Assembly: GCF_000426345.1 (NCBI RefSeq)
Contig: NZ_AUFE01000061.1
Coordinates: forward strand, 1-32,543
Origin: Cupriavidus phytohabitans
Lineage (GTDB): Bacteria > Pseudomonadota > Gammaproteobacteria > Burkholderiales > Burkholderiaceae
Length of the DNA stretch: 32,543 bases
Reading direction: 5' to 3'
Each line of letters starts with the position of its first letter. The stretch's first letter is position 1. Both the position numbers and the translations under genes were made by a program. Positions 18,526 to 27,800 of the stretch are shown piece by piece. The notes beneath the pieces were generated by a model. It did not search any database, was not told where the DNA came from, and saw only the letters and a program-made list of their open reading frames with translations.

Positions 18526-19401
18526 TCAATCCGGCAGCGCCCCCGCCTGCCGCAGCGCCGCGCGCGCAATCTCCATCCGCGCCTTGGCGTGCTCGGGCTT
18601 GAGCAGGTCGAGATTGAGCGCGAACAGGTAGTTGTCGCCGCCGCGCTCCACCCACCCCACCAGCCATCCCACCGCCGGCTGCGCGGAATCGGCCCAGCCG
18701 GTCTTGCCGTGCAGCGTATAGCCTGCGGTGCGTTCGATCACCGTCAGCCGGTCCACGCCATCGAACGCGGCCGGCGAGAACGGCAGCGTGCGCTGCACCA
18801 GCCCCTTGAGGAAATCGATTTGCTGGTAGGCGGAGATCTGCAGCCTGCCATTGAGCCAGAAGCGGTCGACCGGCCCCGAGCTGTCGGCATTGCCGTAATG
18901 CGAGGCGGTCAGGTAGCGCTGGTAGGCCTTGCTGCCGACCCGTCGCGCCAGCGCCTGGTAGGCGGGCACGCATGAGTTGGGGAAGGCCACGCGCAGCGGC
19001 ACGTCGGCATTGCAGGCTTCGGGCAGGACAGCCTTGCCGCCGACCAGCCAGACCTTGCCGTCCCACGGCAGCTTGTCGTGGTCGATGTCGGCCACGGCGC
19101 CGCTGTCCAGGCCGATCAGCGAGTTCATGATCTTGAAGGTCGACGCAGGCGAGTACGGCGTGGCAGCGCGCGCAGCGTTGTAGGTCAGCACGCGGTCGCG
19201 GCGCAGGTCATGGATGACGATGGTGCCGGTGGTGCCGGCCTGGCGGAACAGCGCGTCCGCATCGAGCGGAGCCGTTTTTGGTGCGGCTGGCGGTGCGGCT
19301 GGCGGTGCAGCTTGCGGTGCGGCGGTCGAGGGCAGCGCGGAAGAGAGCAGGGCGAGTCCCACGGCCATCGGGGACAGCAAACGGGCGATTCGGATAGGCA
19401 T
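18526..19401 (-). CDS. Class D (OXA-type) beta-lactamase
   Basis: A 291-residue periplasmic serine beta-lactamase. All class D hallmarks are present in order: S-T-F-K at 87-90 (Ser87 nucleophile, Lys90 the residue that is carboxylated in the family), S-C-V at 143-145, Y-G-N at 169-171, K-T-G at 233-235 and a W-x-x-G type segment WLVGW at 246-250. The signal peptide MPIRIARLLSPMAVGLALLS is followed by an Ala/Pro-rich linker (about residues 27-45) before the catalytic domain. The start at 19401 gives this signal peptide; the longer frame upstream does not. The KTG motif is followed by WAD rather than an OXA-10-like sequence. Related to the chromosomal OXA enzymes of Ralstonia and Cupriavidus, thus probably intrinsic. 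No regulator is adjacent. Confidence 0.93.
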   Translation of the reverse strand: MPIRIARLLSPMAVGLALLSSALPSTAAPQAAPPAAPPAAPKTAPLDADALFRQAGTTGTIVIHDLRRDRVLTYNAARAATPYSPASTFKIMNSLIGLDSGAVADIDHDKLPWDGKVWLVGGKAVLPEACNADVPLRVAFPNSCVPAYQALARRVGSKAYQRYLTASHYGNADSSGPVDRFWLNGRLQISAYQQIDFLKGLVQRTLPFSPAAFDGVDRLTVIERTAGYTLHGKTGWADSAQPAVGWLVGWVERGGDNYLFALNLDLLKPEHAKARMEIARAALRQAGALPD

Positions 19402-19569
19402 GGCAGTAGCGCGTTGGGTTGGATAGAAATCTCTGGTGGCAATCCGGGCCCGGACCGTGGTGCGCAGCATAGGAGAGCGCCCCACGCACGCCAACCGCGC
19501 ACGCTGTAACTTGCGTAACATGACGGCGCTGCACCGCCTCCGAGCCCCAGCCTGCTACCGCTTCAGCCC

Positions 19570-21216
19570 ATGTCCGCCACCTTGCTTTGCATCGACGTCT
19601 GCGCCCCCTATCGCGTCAATGGCGAGCCCGCCCGCTTCCAGTCGGTCTGGCTGCTGGCGCGCGCCTGGCATGCGCAGCGCAGCGGCGGTGACGTGACAGC
19701 GGCGGCCGTGCGCAGCGCCTTCCCGGCCGCCGCCAACCTGCGCATGCTGGTGTCGCGCGCCTTCGCGGACTTTGCCCGGTGGGGCGTGACGCTGGGCTGG
19801 GGCGCGGACCGGCAACGCGATCCGGCGACGGCCAACCCAGCGCAGCGCAGCCGCGGACCGTTCTGGATGACGGCGGCGCAGGCTCGGCGGCTGCGCTTCG
19901 TCGCGCACGGCCGCACGCTGGGCCCGGCGGCGCTGGCGCGGCAGCTGGGTTTTGGCGAGGCGGCGGCGCCAGTGTCCGGCATGCCGGATGGCGCCGCCTA
20001 CGTGATGCGCGACATGGCCTTCTGGAGCGAACTGACGCAGGCCATGCGCAGCGCGCAGGACGGCTACGCCGGCGCGCACGGCACCGCCGTGGCCGAAGCG
20101 TTCCGCGCGGCGCAGCGTAGCGCCGGCGATCCGTTCCAGCAGGCGCTGTCGCTGCTGAAGGAGAGCCTCGCCTGGCGCCGCTGCGGCAGCCTTGAGCAGA
20201 GCCGTGCCGCGTTGGCCCGCTTTGACCGGCTGGCCCGCGCAGGCAGCCCCGGCGCCGCCATGCCCACCTTCGCGGCGATGGCACACGTGGTGCGCGCCTG
20301 GGCCCGCTACACGCGCGGCGACCAGGATGGCGCCGGCGCGGGCCTGGCCGCGCTGCGCGCGGATCCGGAGCTGTCCGCGGCGGTGCGCTACAACCCGCGC
20401 CTGCGCTTCGAGGTGCTGAACCTGGAGGGGCTGTTGTACAAGGCCGGTGCGATGGGCAAGGCCGGCGCCGGCAACGCTGCGCCGGCGCTGTCGGCGCAGC
20501 GTGCCCTCGATGCCTTCGCGGCAGCATTGCAAGCCGGTTACGAAGCCGATTCGGTCGACGCCGTACAGCATGCCGCGGCCAATATCGGCCTGTGCCTGTG
20601 CCTGTGGCTGTTCTGGCGCCACGGGCTGCTCGATCCCGGCCGCGCGCTCGATGCGGGCGCGGTGCAGCGGCAGGCGATGCGCTGGCTGGGGTTGTCGGAA
20701 TGGATCTGCGACCGCTTCGGGGTGGGCGGCGGCACCGCGTGGAACGCGATCTTCCTGTTGCGCATCGCGCGCGGAAGCTGCGGGCCGGATGCGCCCGGCG
20801 ATGCCGGGGCCGGCGAGCTCAAGGGCGTGGAGAGCGTGGCCGCCTTTCGCCGACAGCGCCCGCTGTCCGTGGCGGACGCCATCGACGCGTTGCGTCCATT
20901 CCATGCGCCGTTCGCGCCGGCCAAGGGTTTTGTGCGCTGGTCAGCCGTGGCCGCCTTTGCGCTGGAGGACCACGACGCCGGCCATGTCAGCCTGGGGCCG
21001 TTGCAGCTTGCCAACCTGTTGCTGGAATCGGCCTGGTACCTGACACACGAGCAAGGCGCAACGGCGAAAGCCTGCGCGGCGGTGGAGCGGCTGGCAGCGC
21101 AGTTGCCGGCGCTGCGCGCGGCCGAGCGGGCGTTCTTTGCGGCAGAGATCCGCGCGCTGCCGCCGGAACTGCGCGACGCGGCGGCGGAGGTCAAGCGCCG
21201 GCGGCGCAAGGGATAG
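19570..21216 (+). CDS. Unrecognised 548-residue protein
   Basis: A long, clearly coding frame (high third-position GC) with no signal peptide and no strong membrane segment, apart from a hydrophobic stretch ANIGLCLCLWLFWRHGLLDP near residue 340. The N-terminal 130 residues (LCIDVCAPYRVNGEPARFQS, then AFPAAANLRMLVSRAFADFA and RWGVTLGWGADRQRDP) look like a compact domain that could be a winged helix, as in some bacterial regulators. The rest is Ala-rich helical repeats (LLKESLAWRRCGSLEQSRAA, RFEVLNLEGLLYKAGAMGKA) resembling TPR-type solenoids. The C-terminus ends in a basic KRRRRKG. No ribosome binding site is obvious at the ATG. It may be a cytoplasmic regulator or scaffold; I assign no function. 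Confidence 0.75.
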   Translation: MSATLLCIDVCAPYRVNGEPARFQSVWLLARAWHAQRSGGDVTAAAVRSAFPAAANLRMLVSRAFADFARWGVTLGWGADRQRDPATANPAQRSRGPFWMTAAQARRLRFVAHGRTLGPAALARQLGFGEAAAPVSGMPDGAAYVMRDMAFWSELTQAMRSAQDGYAGAHGTAVAEAFRAAQRSAGDPFQQALSLLKESLAWRRCGSLEQSRAALARFDRLARAGSPGAAMPTFAAMAHVVRAWARYTRGDQDGAGAGLAALRADPELSAAVRYNPRLRFEVLNLEGLLYKAGAMGKAGAGNAAPALSAQRALDAFAAALQAGYEADSVDAVQHAAANIGLCLCLWLFWRHGLLDPGRALDAGAVQRQAMRWLGLSEWICDRFGVGGGTAWNAIFLLRIARGSCGPDAPGDAGAGELKGVESVAAFRRQRPLSVADAIDALRPFHAPFAPAKGFVRWSAVAAFALEDHDAGHVSLGPLQLANLLLESAWYLTHEQGATAKACAAVERLAAQLPALRAAERAFFAAEIRALPPELRDAAAEVKRRRRKG

Positions 21217-21272
21217 CGGGACCGCCGGCGTTCCTGGGTATGGTGATGCGCGGTATTGCGCGCAGCCAGCGT

Positions 21273-21587
21273 TCAGTCGAACAGCTCGTGCCAGATGCTC
21301 TTCTTGCGATAGTGCTTCTGCTGGCGTTCGTCGTAATGGCGGTCCCCGTCATGATGACGGGCGCGACCCCACTCGTGGCCGCGGTCCCTGTCGCCGTAGC
21401 TTTGCTGGGGCGGCGCGACGGGCGCCGCGGCTTGCGTCGCGGGCGCTGCGGCGACGGAACGCTCCAGGATCTTGTCGAGTTCACCGCGGTCCAGCCAGAC
21501 GCCGCGGCACTTCGGGCAATAGTCGATCTCGATGCCCTGCCTTTCGGACATCACCAGTTGCGTTTGCGGACACACCGGACAATCCAT
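21273..21587 (-). CDS. TFIIB-type zinc-ribbon protein
   Basis: A 104-residue protein of the zf-TFIIB family. The N-terminal zinc ribbon has C-P-V-C (Cys3, Cys6) and C-P-K-C (Cys24, Cys27), followed by the family phrase RGVWLDRGELDKILE. The second half is a low-complexity linker (Ala/Pro) and a His/Asp/Arg-rich tail (GDRDRGHEWGRARHHDGDRH), ending KKSIWHELFD, a short C-terminal motif common in these proteins. AGGAG lies just before the ATG at 21587. It is convergent with the 548-residue gene. The biochemical role of this family is not established; zinc binding is a safe inference. Confidence 0.88.
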   Translation of the reverse strand: MDCPVCPQTQLVMSERQGIEIDYCPKCRGVWLDRGELDKILERSVAAAPATQAAAPVAPPQQSYGDRDRGHEWGRARHHDGDRHYDERQQKHYRKKSIWHELFD

Positions 21588-21735
21588 GCTTTCTCCTCGT
21601 TGCTGTCGATAAGTCGAGGTAAGACCGGGCCGCCCGGCAATGGTTCGCCGATGTGCGCCAGCCGCAGGTTCCGTGACGCGCAGGGCACAGTGGCGGCGTG
21701 CGGAATTTGCCGGCTGCGCCGGCGTCGAAGCGGAT

Positions 21736-22383
21736 ATGCCTCAATTCGATCCCCATCGCGGACCGGCTCCGGAACCGCCCACTTCGCCCACTTCGCCCGC
21801 ATCGGCGCGGTACGTCGACGCGCCGCGCCGCCGGCCGCTGCCCGGTCGCCTGGCCGGAGCGGTGGTGGTGGCGGTAATCCTCTGGGTCGCATGGCCATGG
21901 CTGCAGCCCCAGCTGGAGCGCGCCATCTATGCGGCGCGGCTGGCGGCCCGCCCGGCGCCGACGGCGCTGCCGGTCCCGGTGCAAGGCGTCGCGGCGCGCG
22001 CGCTGCGCGACACCTGGCATGGCGCGCGCTCCGGCGGGCGCAAGCATGAGGGCATCGACATCTTCGCGCCGCGCGGCCGGCAGGTGCTGTCGGCCACGGA
22101 AGGCATCGTCTCGCGCGTCGGCACCAATTCGCTCGGCGGCAAGGTGGTCTGGGTCATGGGACCGGGACGGCAGATGCATTACTACGCGCACCTCGACGGC
22201 TACGCGGCGATACGCGCGGGCGATATCGTTGCACCGGGCACGGTGCTTGGCTATGTCGGCACAACCGGCAACGCCCGCGGCACGCCGCCGCACCTGCACT
22301 ACGGCATCTATGCCGCCGGCGGCGCGATCAATCCGTATCCGCTGCTGAAGGCGCCAGCGGCGGCGGGCGCGCCGCGGCGCTAG
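21736..22383 (+). CDS. M23-family (LytM) metallopeptidase, membrane-anchored
   Basis: A 215-residue cell-envelope peptidase of the M23/LytM type, which cleaves peptide cross-bridges of peptidoglycan or acts as an activator of amidases. The N-terminal 35 residues are Pro-rich and cytoplasmic. A single membrane anchor (RLAGAVVVAVILWVAWPWL, about 38-56) follows, then the periplasmic peptidase domain with zinc ligands His104 and Asp108 in KHEGIDIFAPRG, His152 in YYAHLDG, and His186/His188 in HLHYGI. All catalytic residues are present, so it should be active. Start at 21736 chosen because it opens a typical short N-terminus; the longer frame to 21640 is possible. No operon partner is evident. Confidence 0.9.
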   Translation: MPQFDPHRGPAPEPPTSPTSPASARYVDAPRRRPLPGRLAGAVVVAVILWVAWPWLQPQLERAIYAARLAARPAPTALPVPVQGVAARALRDTWHGARSGGRKHEGIDIFAPRGRQVLSATEGIVSRVGTNSLGGKVVWVMGPGRQMHYYAHLDGYAAIRAGDIVAPGTVLGYVGTTGNARGTPPHLHYGIYAAGGAINPYPLLKAPAAAGAPRR

Positions 22384-22414
22384 CCGGGCACCGCGAGCGC
22401 GCCGGAAGGGCCGG

Positions 22415-22560
22415 GGCTTTGCGGCAGCCGGGGCCGTCCGGATGGCCGCCTCGGTCCGGGCATGGTTGCCTTCGCCGAAGTGCTTGTAGATGACGTTGGC
22501 GCTGGCGTCTACGAGGTACAGCGCCGGCACCAGTACTGGTTGCCGCTGGCCGCGGCAGAG
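22415..22560 (-). pseudogene. Frameshifted remnant of a thioredoxin-like (redoxin) protein
   Basis: The minus strand contains NQYW in one frame and, two bases out of step, PALYLVDASANVIYKHFGEG followed by ARTEAAIR. Together these reproduce the C-terminal half of redoxin/AhpC-TSA-like proteins (NxYWPALYLVDAxGxI...GEGxxxxTE). The two extra bases are at 22528-22529. Upstream the frame contains stops and the CxxC half is absent, so the gene is dead. The downstream end runs into the 3' end of the M23 gene on the other strand. Confidence 0.5.
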
Positions 22561-22654
22561 GCCGACCGCGTCCCTGGCCTGGAAACGAACGCCGGCGACT
22601 ACGTGGTCAGGACGGGCCAGTGGTACTCCGCCCCCTGGACGACATCCAATCGAT

Positions 22655-22682
22655 CATAAATCCTTCATATGACTGATTTATG
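22655..22682. repeat. Inverted repeat upstream of pgaA
   Basis: CATAAATC (22655-22662) and GATTTATG (22675-22682) form perfect 8-bp arms around a 12-base AT-rich centre. It lies 560 bases upstream of pgaA at the edge of the redoxin remnant. It could be a regulatory site or the trace of an old insertion. Confidence 0.4.
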
Positions 22683-23245
22683 GAATTCGGGGCCGCGGCC
22701 AGCCTGCGAATTCATAAAGATATTCGTGCGCAAGCGCTTATGTCTGACATTGCCGAAAGTCGCGGCAAAGCCCGGCCCGAGACTACTGCTTTATCCGGAA
22801 GTCCCTGCGGCGCTGAGCCCGCCGGGCAAGGCACTGCGTCCGGAGCTGCGTTTCCCCCGAACGGGTATTGTCCTGAGTCGCGCAGTGCGGCCAGAATTCG
22901 CACCGGGAATTCGATGCGAGTTGTTAAATGTGTTTGCGAATGTTCACGATTTGATTTTCGCGGCGCGATTACAATTTCTCCCGATTTGCGGCAACGCACC
23001 CCGCCACCGGCGGCGGTAGCGTCTGCACGACGCCATGCCCATCGCGGGCTGGCCATCCGGCGTGGTTCCTCGGTGCCCGCCGGATCCCGTAGGCCTGTCC
23101 TGCCGCCTCTCTCCTGCGGCCAGGCCTGAGCGGGTTCCGTGTCTCCGTGCCGCATGTCATCTGCCGATAACGGACCCCAGGCGCGCGCACGCTTCCAGCA
23201 GGCGGGCCGGCGCTCGGGCATTAGAAGAGACAGGCTGCGAATCCC
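22683..23245 (+). other. Long upstream region of the pga operon
   Basis: No gene could be supported in these 560 bases. The part 22920-22985 is AT-rich for this genome and contains a TACAAT (22970-22975) that could be a -10 element, but no -35 at correct spacing. A long untranslated leader before pgaA is plausible; in E. coli the pga leader is the target of post-transcriptional control by CsrA, but GGA-type sites were not examined systematically here. Confidence 0.3.
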
Positions 23246-25768
23246 ATGGATTCACTGATGACGCAACCTTCGCGTGCCGGCACCGGTCCCGCACGGCGCA
23301 AGGCCTGGCGCCGGCGCATGCCGGCCGGGCTCGCGGCGGGCCTGGCGGCGGCACTTTGCTGCATGCCGGCACCCGCGCAGGCAGACGCTGAATACGATGC
23401 CCTGATCCAGCGCGCCCGCACCGGCGACTACGGCAGTGCGCTGGCGATGCTGCGCGAGCGCGTGGCCAGCGCACCCTCGGACCGGCGCGCGGCGCATGAC
23501 CGGATCATCATCGCCGGTTGGGCCGGACATTCCGACGAGGTGCTTGCCGCTTACGGAGAACTGGAGCAGGCGGGCACCGCGCGCACCGCGCCGCCGCAGG
23601 TGCTGGCCGCGGCGGCGGGCGCGTTGCGCGACCAGAAGCGCTGGGACGAGGCGCTGGCGCGCTACCGCGAAGGACGCCAGCGCTTCCCCGCCGAGCCGGT
23701 GTTCGCGCTGGGCGAGGTTGGCGCGCTGGCCGACAGCGGCCAGGCCGCGCAAGCCGTCGCTGCGGGCCAGGCACTGGTGCGCAGGCAGCCGGATGATGTC
23801 GACAGCCGTCTCGCGCTGGCCTATGCGCAGTCCCGCGCCGGCGAACCATACGAGGCCCTGTTCGAGGCCGACCAGGCTTATTCCCGTGCACCCAAGCGCG
23901 CCGATGCCGTGCGCGCATACGTGGCCGCGCTGCAGCGCGCCGGCCTGCCCGACGCCGCGCTGCGCGTTGCAGGAGAGCATCAGACACTATTCGACACCGC
24001 GGCCCGGCAGGCGCTGGAACTGGATGCCGCCGCCGAACTGGTGCGGCTCGCCGACATGCCCACGCGGATGGAGGCCGAGCGCTTTGCCATCGCCGACCGC
24101 GCGCTGGCGCGCTACGATGCGCTGCTGCCCGCGCTGAAAGGCGCACAGGACAGCCAGGGCGAGGCGCTGTACCGCCGCGCCCGCATCGACCGCCTCGGCG
24201 CGCTGCATGCGCGCTTGCGCATGCAGGACGTGGTAGACAGCTACGAGGCGCTGCGCGCCGAGGGCGTCGCCGTGCCCGTCTACGCGCTGGGCGACGTCGC
24301 CTCGGCCTACCTCTACCTGCGCCACCCCGGGCAGGCCGCCGGACTGTTCCGGCAGGTGCGCGAAGCCTATCCGCTCGGCCTCGACCCCGAAACGCGCCTG
24401 AAGGCCCAGACCGGCCTGTACTACGCCAACGCCGAAGCCGAAGCCCTCGACCCCGCGGGCGAGGCGGTGAGCGAGGCCCGCGCCGAGCAACCGCAATGGC
24501 GCTGGGTGCGCGGCCAGCCGGCGCGCCGGCCCAACGACCTGTGGCTGTCCGCCGAGCAGACCGCCACGCTCGCGCGCCTGCAGGCCGACGACACCGCGCA
24601 GGCCCAGCAGCGCACGGAAGACCTGGTGCGCAACGCGCCCGGCCATTCCGGGCTGCGCGCGGGCCTGGCCAATGTCTACCTGGCGCGCGGCTGGCCGCGC
24701 GCCGCCGAGCAGGAACTGAAGGCCGCCGAAACGCTGGCGCCGCGCGCGCTCGCGGTGGAAGTGCAGCAGGGCCACGCCGCGCTCGGCCTGCAGGAATGGC
24801 GCCAGGCGGAGATGCTGCGCGACGATACCCTGGCGCGCTTCCCGGAAGACCTGACCGCGCGCCGCCTGGCGCGCGAGTGGGCCGTGCACAACAAGGCCGA
24901 ATTGCGCATCGAAGGCTATCGCGGCCTGGCCAACGACAGCCCGGTGGTGGGCGACGGCAACTTCGGCATCGAGTCGGTGCTGTACACGCCGCCGATCCAC
25001 TACGACTGGCGCGCCTTCGGTGGCGTGGGTTATGCCACCGGCCGTTTCGACGAAGGGCGTGTCGACTACCGCTGGGCCCGCGCCGGCGTGCAGCGGCGCG
25101 TGCGCGACCTGACCATCGAAGCCGAGCTGTCCATGCACGGGTATGGCTATGGCGCGCGCCAGGGCGGCCGCGTCGCGCTGGACTATGACCTGGATGACCG
25201 CTGGCGCATCGGCGCCTCGGCCGCGATGCGCTCGACCGCCACGCCGCTGCAGGCGCTGCTCAACGGCATTTACGCCAACAACGTACAGGTCTACGGCCGC
25301 TGGCGCGCCAGCGAGGCCAGCGAGTGGATGCTGACGGTGGCGCCGTCGCACTTCAGCGATGGCAATGACCGGCTCGAAGGCGGCATCTCCGGCATGCAGC
25401 GGGTCTACACCGCGCCGCACCTGAAGGCCGACCTGCTGGTGGACCTCTGGAGTTCGCGCAACAGCCGCACCGACGTGCCGTACTACAGCCCGCGCGCGGA
25501 CCTGACGGTGCTGCCGTCGGCCCGGCTCACGCACACGCTGTACCGCCGCTATGAGACCGCCTGGGAGCAGCAGTTTCTGGCGGGCGCCGGCACGTACAGC
25601 CAGCAAGGCTTTGGCACCGGCGCGATCCTGCTGCTCGGCTACGGCCAGCGCTTCCGCACCAACGACGTATTCGACATGGGCGCGACCGTCACCGCCACCA
25701 GCCGGCCGTATGACGGCCAGCGCGAGCGCGAGCTGCGCATCGTGTTCGACCTGACCTATCGATTCTGA
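23246..25768 (+). CDS. pgaA: Outer-membrane poly-N-acetylglucosamine export porin PgaA
   Basis: An 840-residue protein (E. coli PgaA has 807) that exports the biofilm polymer poly-beta-1,6-N-acetyl-D-glucosamine (PNAG) across the outer membrane. An unusually long, Arg-rich N-terminus precedes the signal helix (PAGLAAGLAAALCCMPAPAQ, cleavage near AQA-DAEYD). The periplasmic half is built of TPR-like helices (SALAMLRERVASAPSDRRAA, WDEALARYREGRQRFPAEPV). From about residue 555 it becomes an amphipathic beta-barrel ending in RELRIVFDLTYRF, with the terminal Phe used for outer-membrane insertion. A second ATG at 23258 is possible; neither has a strong ribosome binding site. It is the first of four genes in a tight operon, 13 bases before pgaB. 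Confidence 0.92.
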   Translation: MDSLMTQPSRAGTGPARRKAWRRRMPAGLAAGLAAALCCMPAPAQADAEYDALIQRARTGDYGSALAMLRERVASAPSDRRAAHDRIIIAGWAGHSDEVLAAYGELEQAGTARTAPPQVLAAAAGALRDQKRWDEALARYREGRQRFPAEPVFALGEVGALADSGQAAQAVAAGQALVRRQPDDVDSRLALAYAQSRAGEPYEALFEADQAYSRAPKRADAVRAYVAALQRAGLPDAALRVAGEHQTLFDTAARQALELDAAAELVRLADMPTRMEAERFAIADRALARYDALLPALKGAQDSQGEALYRRARIDRLGALHARLRMQDVVDSYEALRAEGVAVPVYALGDVASAYLYLRHPGQAAGLFRQVREAYPLGLDPETRLKAQTGLYYANAEAEALDPAGEAVSEARAEQPQWRWVRGQPARRPNDLWLSAEQTATLARLQADDTAQAQQRTEDLVRNAPGHSGLRAGLANVYLARGWPRAAEQELKAAETLAPRALAVEVQQGHAALGLQEWRQAEMLRDDTLARFPEDLTARRLAREWAVHNKAELRIEGYRGLANDSPVVGDGNFGIESVLYTPPIHYDWRAFGGVGYATGRFDEGRVDYRWARAGVQRRVRDLTIEAELSMHGYGYGARQGGRVALDYDLDDRWRIGASAAMRSTATPLQALLNGIYANNVQVYGRWRASEASEWMLTVAPSHFSDGNDRLEGGISGMQRVYTAPHLKADLLVDLWSSRNSRTDVPYYSPRADLTVLPSARLTHTLYRRYETAWEQQFLAGAGTYSQQGFGTGAILLLGYGQRFRTNDVFDMGATVTATSRPYDGQRERELRIVFDLTYRF

Positions 25769-25781
25769 CCCGGAGCCCGCC

Positions 25782-27800
25782 ATGATTCGATTCCCGCAGC
25801 GCGCCTGGCGCCGCCTGTTCTGGCTGCTGCTCGCCACGTGCCTGCTGGCCGGCTGCGCCAAGGACATCCCGGTGTTCACGCCGCCGGCGCAGCGCCCGCT
25901 CGCCGCCGCCGAACAGCCCTGGCCCACCAACCACCTGGTGGTGCTGGCCTACCACGACGTCGAAGACAAGGACCCCGACCAGGCCTACCTGAGCGTGCGC
26001 ACCGACCACCTGATCGGCCAGCTGGCCTGGTTGCGCGAGAACGGCTACCAGGCGGTCTCGGTCGACCAGGTGCTGGCCGCGCGCCGCGGCGGCAAGCCCT
26101 TGCCGGCGCGCGCGGTGCTGCTGACCTTCGATGACGGCTACCGCAGCTTCCATGCGCGCGTGCTGCCGATCCTGAAGGCCTACCGCTGGCCCGCGGTGCT
26201 GGCGCCGGTTGGCGCATGGCTCGACACGCCGGCGGGCCAGCCGGTCGACTTCGGCGGCACGCCGACCGCGCGGGACCGTCTGCTGACCTGGCAGCAACTG
26301 CGCGAGATATCCGCCTCCGGGCTGGTCGAGATCGGCGCGCACACGGACGCCTTGCACTACGGCATCAACGCCAACCCGCAAGGCAATACCGAGCCGGCCG
26401 CTGCGGTGCGCGGCTTCGACGCCGGCACCGGCCGCTATGAGACCGACGCCGCTTACCAGGCGCGCGTGCGCGCCGACGTGCAGCGCATCTCCAAAAAAAT
26501 CCATGACGTCACCGGCAAGCCGGTGCGCGTGTGGATCTGGCCATATGGCGCCGAAGGCGGCACCGCGCTGCGCATCATCGGCGAGAACGGCTACGAGATG
26601 GCGCTGACGCTGGAAGACGGCCTGGCCAGGGTCGACAAGCTGATGTCCGGCGCGCGCATGCTGCTTGCCGACGACCCCGGCCTGCGCGCCTTCGCGCAGT
26701 CGGTGGCGACGATGGAAGAGCCGAGCGCCATGCGCGTCGCGCACGTCGACCTGGACTACGTCTATGACCAGGATCCGGCCCAGCTCAACCGCAACCTCGA
26801 CCAGCTGGTGCAGCGCATCTACGACCTGAAGATCGACACGGTCTTCCTGCAGGCCTTCTCCGACGAAGACGGCGACGGCGTGGTCAGGTCGGTGTACTTC
26901 CCGAACCGCTGGCTGCCGATGCGCGCCGACCTGTTCAACCGCGTGGCATGGCAGCTCGGCAACCGCACCAGCGTCAAGGTCTACGCCTGGATGCCGGTGC
27001 TGAGCTTCGACATGGACCCATCGCTGCCGCGCGTGACGCGCTGGGATCCGGCCGCCAGCCGCGCCGAGGTCGACGCGAAGCAGTACCGCCGCCTGTCGCC
27101 GTTCGACCCGGTGGCGCGCCAGCGCATCGCCGAGGTCTATGAAGACCTGGCCCGCCACGCCTTATTCCAGGGTTTGCTGTTCCACGACGACGCCATCCTT
27201 GGCGACTTCGAGGACGCCAGCGCGCCGGCACTGGCCGCGTACCGCAAGGCAGGGCTGCCGGACAATGTTGCCGCGCTGCGCGCCGACCCGGAAACCATGC
27301 AGCGCTGGACGCGCATGAAGAGCCGTGCGTTGGTCGAGTTCACGCAGGAGCTGACGCAGCGCGTGCGCGCTATCCGCGGCCCGGCGATCAAGACCGCGCG
27401 CAACATCTTCGCCATGCCCATCCTGCAGCCGGAGAGCGAAGCCTGGTTCGCGCAGAACCTCGACGACTTCCTGGCCGCGTACGACTGGACCGCGCCGATG
27501 GCGATGCCGTACATGGAGCAGGTGCCGCGCGGCCAGGAGAACCAGTGGCTCGACCGCATCGTCGACGCGGTGGCACAGCGCCCCGGCGCGCTGCGGCGCA
27601 CGGTGTTCGAGCTGCAGGCGCGCGACTGGCGCAAGCCAGAGACGCCGGTCGACAGCACGGTACTTGCCGGCTGGATGCAGCGCCTGCAGCGGCGCGGCGC
27701 GCGCAGCTTCGGCTACTACCCCGACGACTTCCTGAACAACCAGCCCCGGCTCGACGTGATCCGCCCGGCGCTGTCTAACGCCTGGTACCCCGCACCATGA
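25782..27800 (+). CDS. pgaB: PNAG N-deacetylase lipoprotein PgaB
   Basis: A 672-residue outer-membrane lipoprotein that partly de-N-acetylates PNAG so that it can be exported. Lipobox LLAGC with Cys25 as the acylated residue. The carbohydrate-esterase-4 domain has AYHDV (56-60), the metal-binding TFDDGYRSF (115-123, Asp117/118) and His187/His192 in HTDALH, matching the Asp and two His ligands of E. coli PgaB. PVRVWIWPYGAEGG is a further deacetylase segment. The C-terminal half, from about residue 315 (AHVDLDYVYDQDPAQLNRNL, MPVLSFDM, LFHDDAILGDFED), is the glycoside-hydrolase-like PNAG-binding domain. Its stop codon overlaps the pgaC start. Confidence 0.95.
   Translation: MIRFPQRAWRRLFWLLLATCLLAGCAKDIPVFTPPAQRPLAAAEQPWPTNHLVVLAYHDVEDKDPDQAYLSVRTDHLIGQLAWLRENGYQAVSVDQVLAARRGGKPLPARAVLLTFDDGYRSFHARVLPILKAYRWPAVLAPVGAWLDTPAGQPVDFGGTPTARDRLLTWQQLREISASGLVEIGAHTDALHYGINANPQGNTEPAAAVRGFDAGTGRYETDAAYQARVRADVQRISKKIHDVTGKPVRVWIWPYGAEGGTALRIIGENGYEMALTLEDGLARVDKLMSGARMLLADDPGLRAFAQSVATMEEPSAMRVAHVDLDYVYDQDPAQLNRNLDQLVQRIYDLKIDTVFLQAFSDEDGDGVVRSVYFPNRWLPMRADLFNRVAWQLGNRTSVKVYAWMPVLSFDMDPSLPRVTRWDPAASRAEVDAKQYRRLSPFDPVARQRIAEVYEDLARHALFQGLLFHDDAILGDFEDASAPALAAYRKAGLPDNVAALRADPETMQRWTRMKSRALVEFTQELTQRVRAIRGPAIKTARNIFAMPILQPESEAWFAQNLDDFLAAYDWTAPMAMPYMEQVPRGQENQWLDRIVDAVAQRPGALRRTVFELQARDWRKPETPVDSTVLAGWMQRLQRRGARSFGYYPDDFLNNQPRLDVIRPALSNAWYPAP

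Noticed and set aside
23987..25930. Minus-strand frame of 647 codons opposite pgaA
   Set aside because: A composition shadow; PgaA on the plus strand has full-length domain support and operon context.
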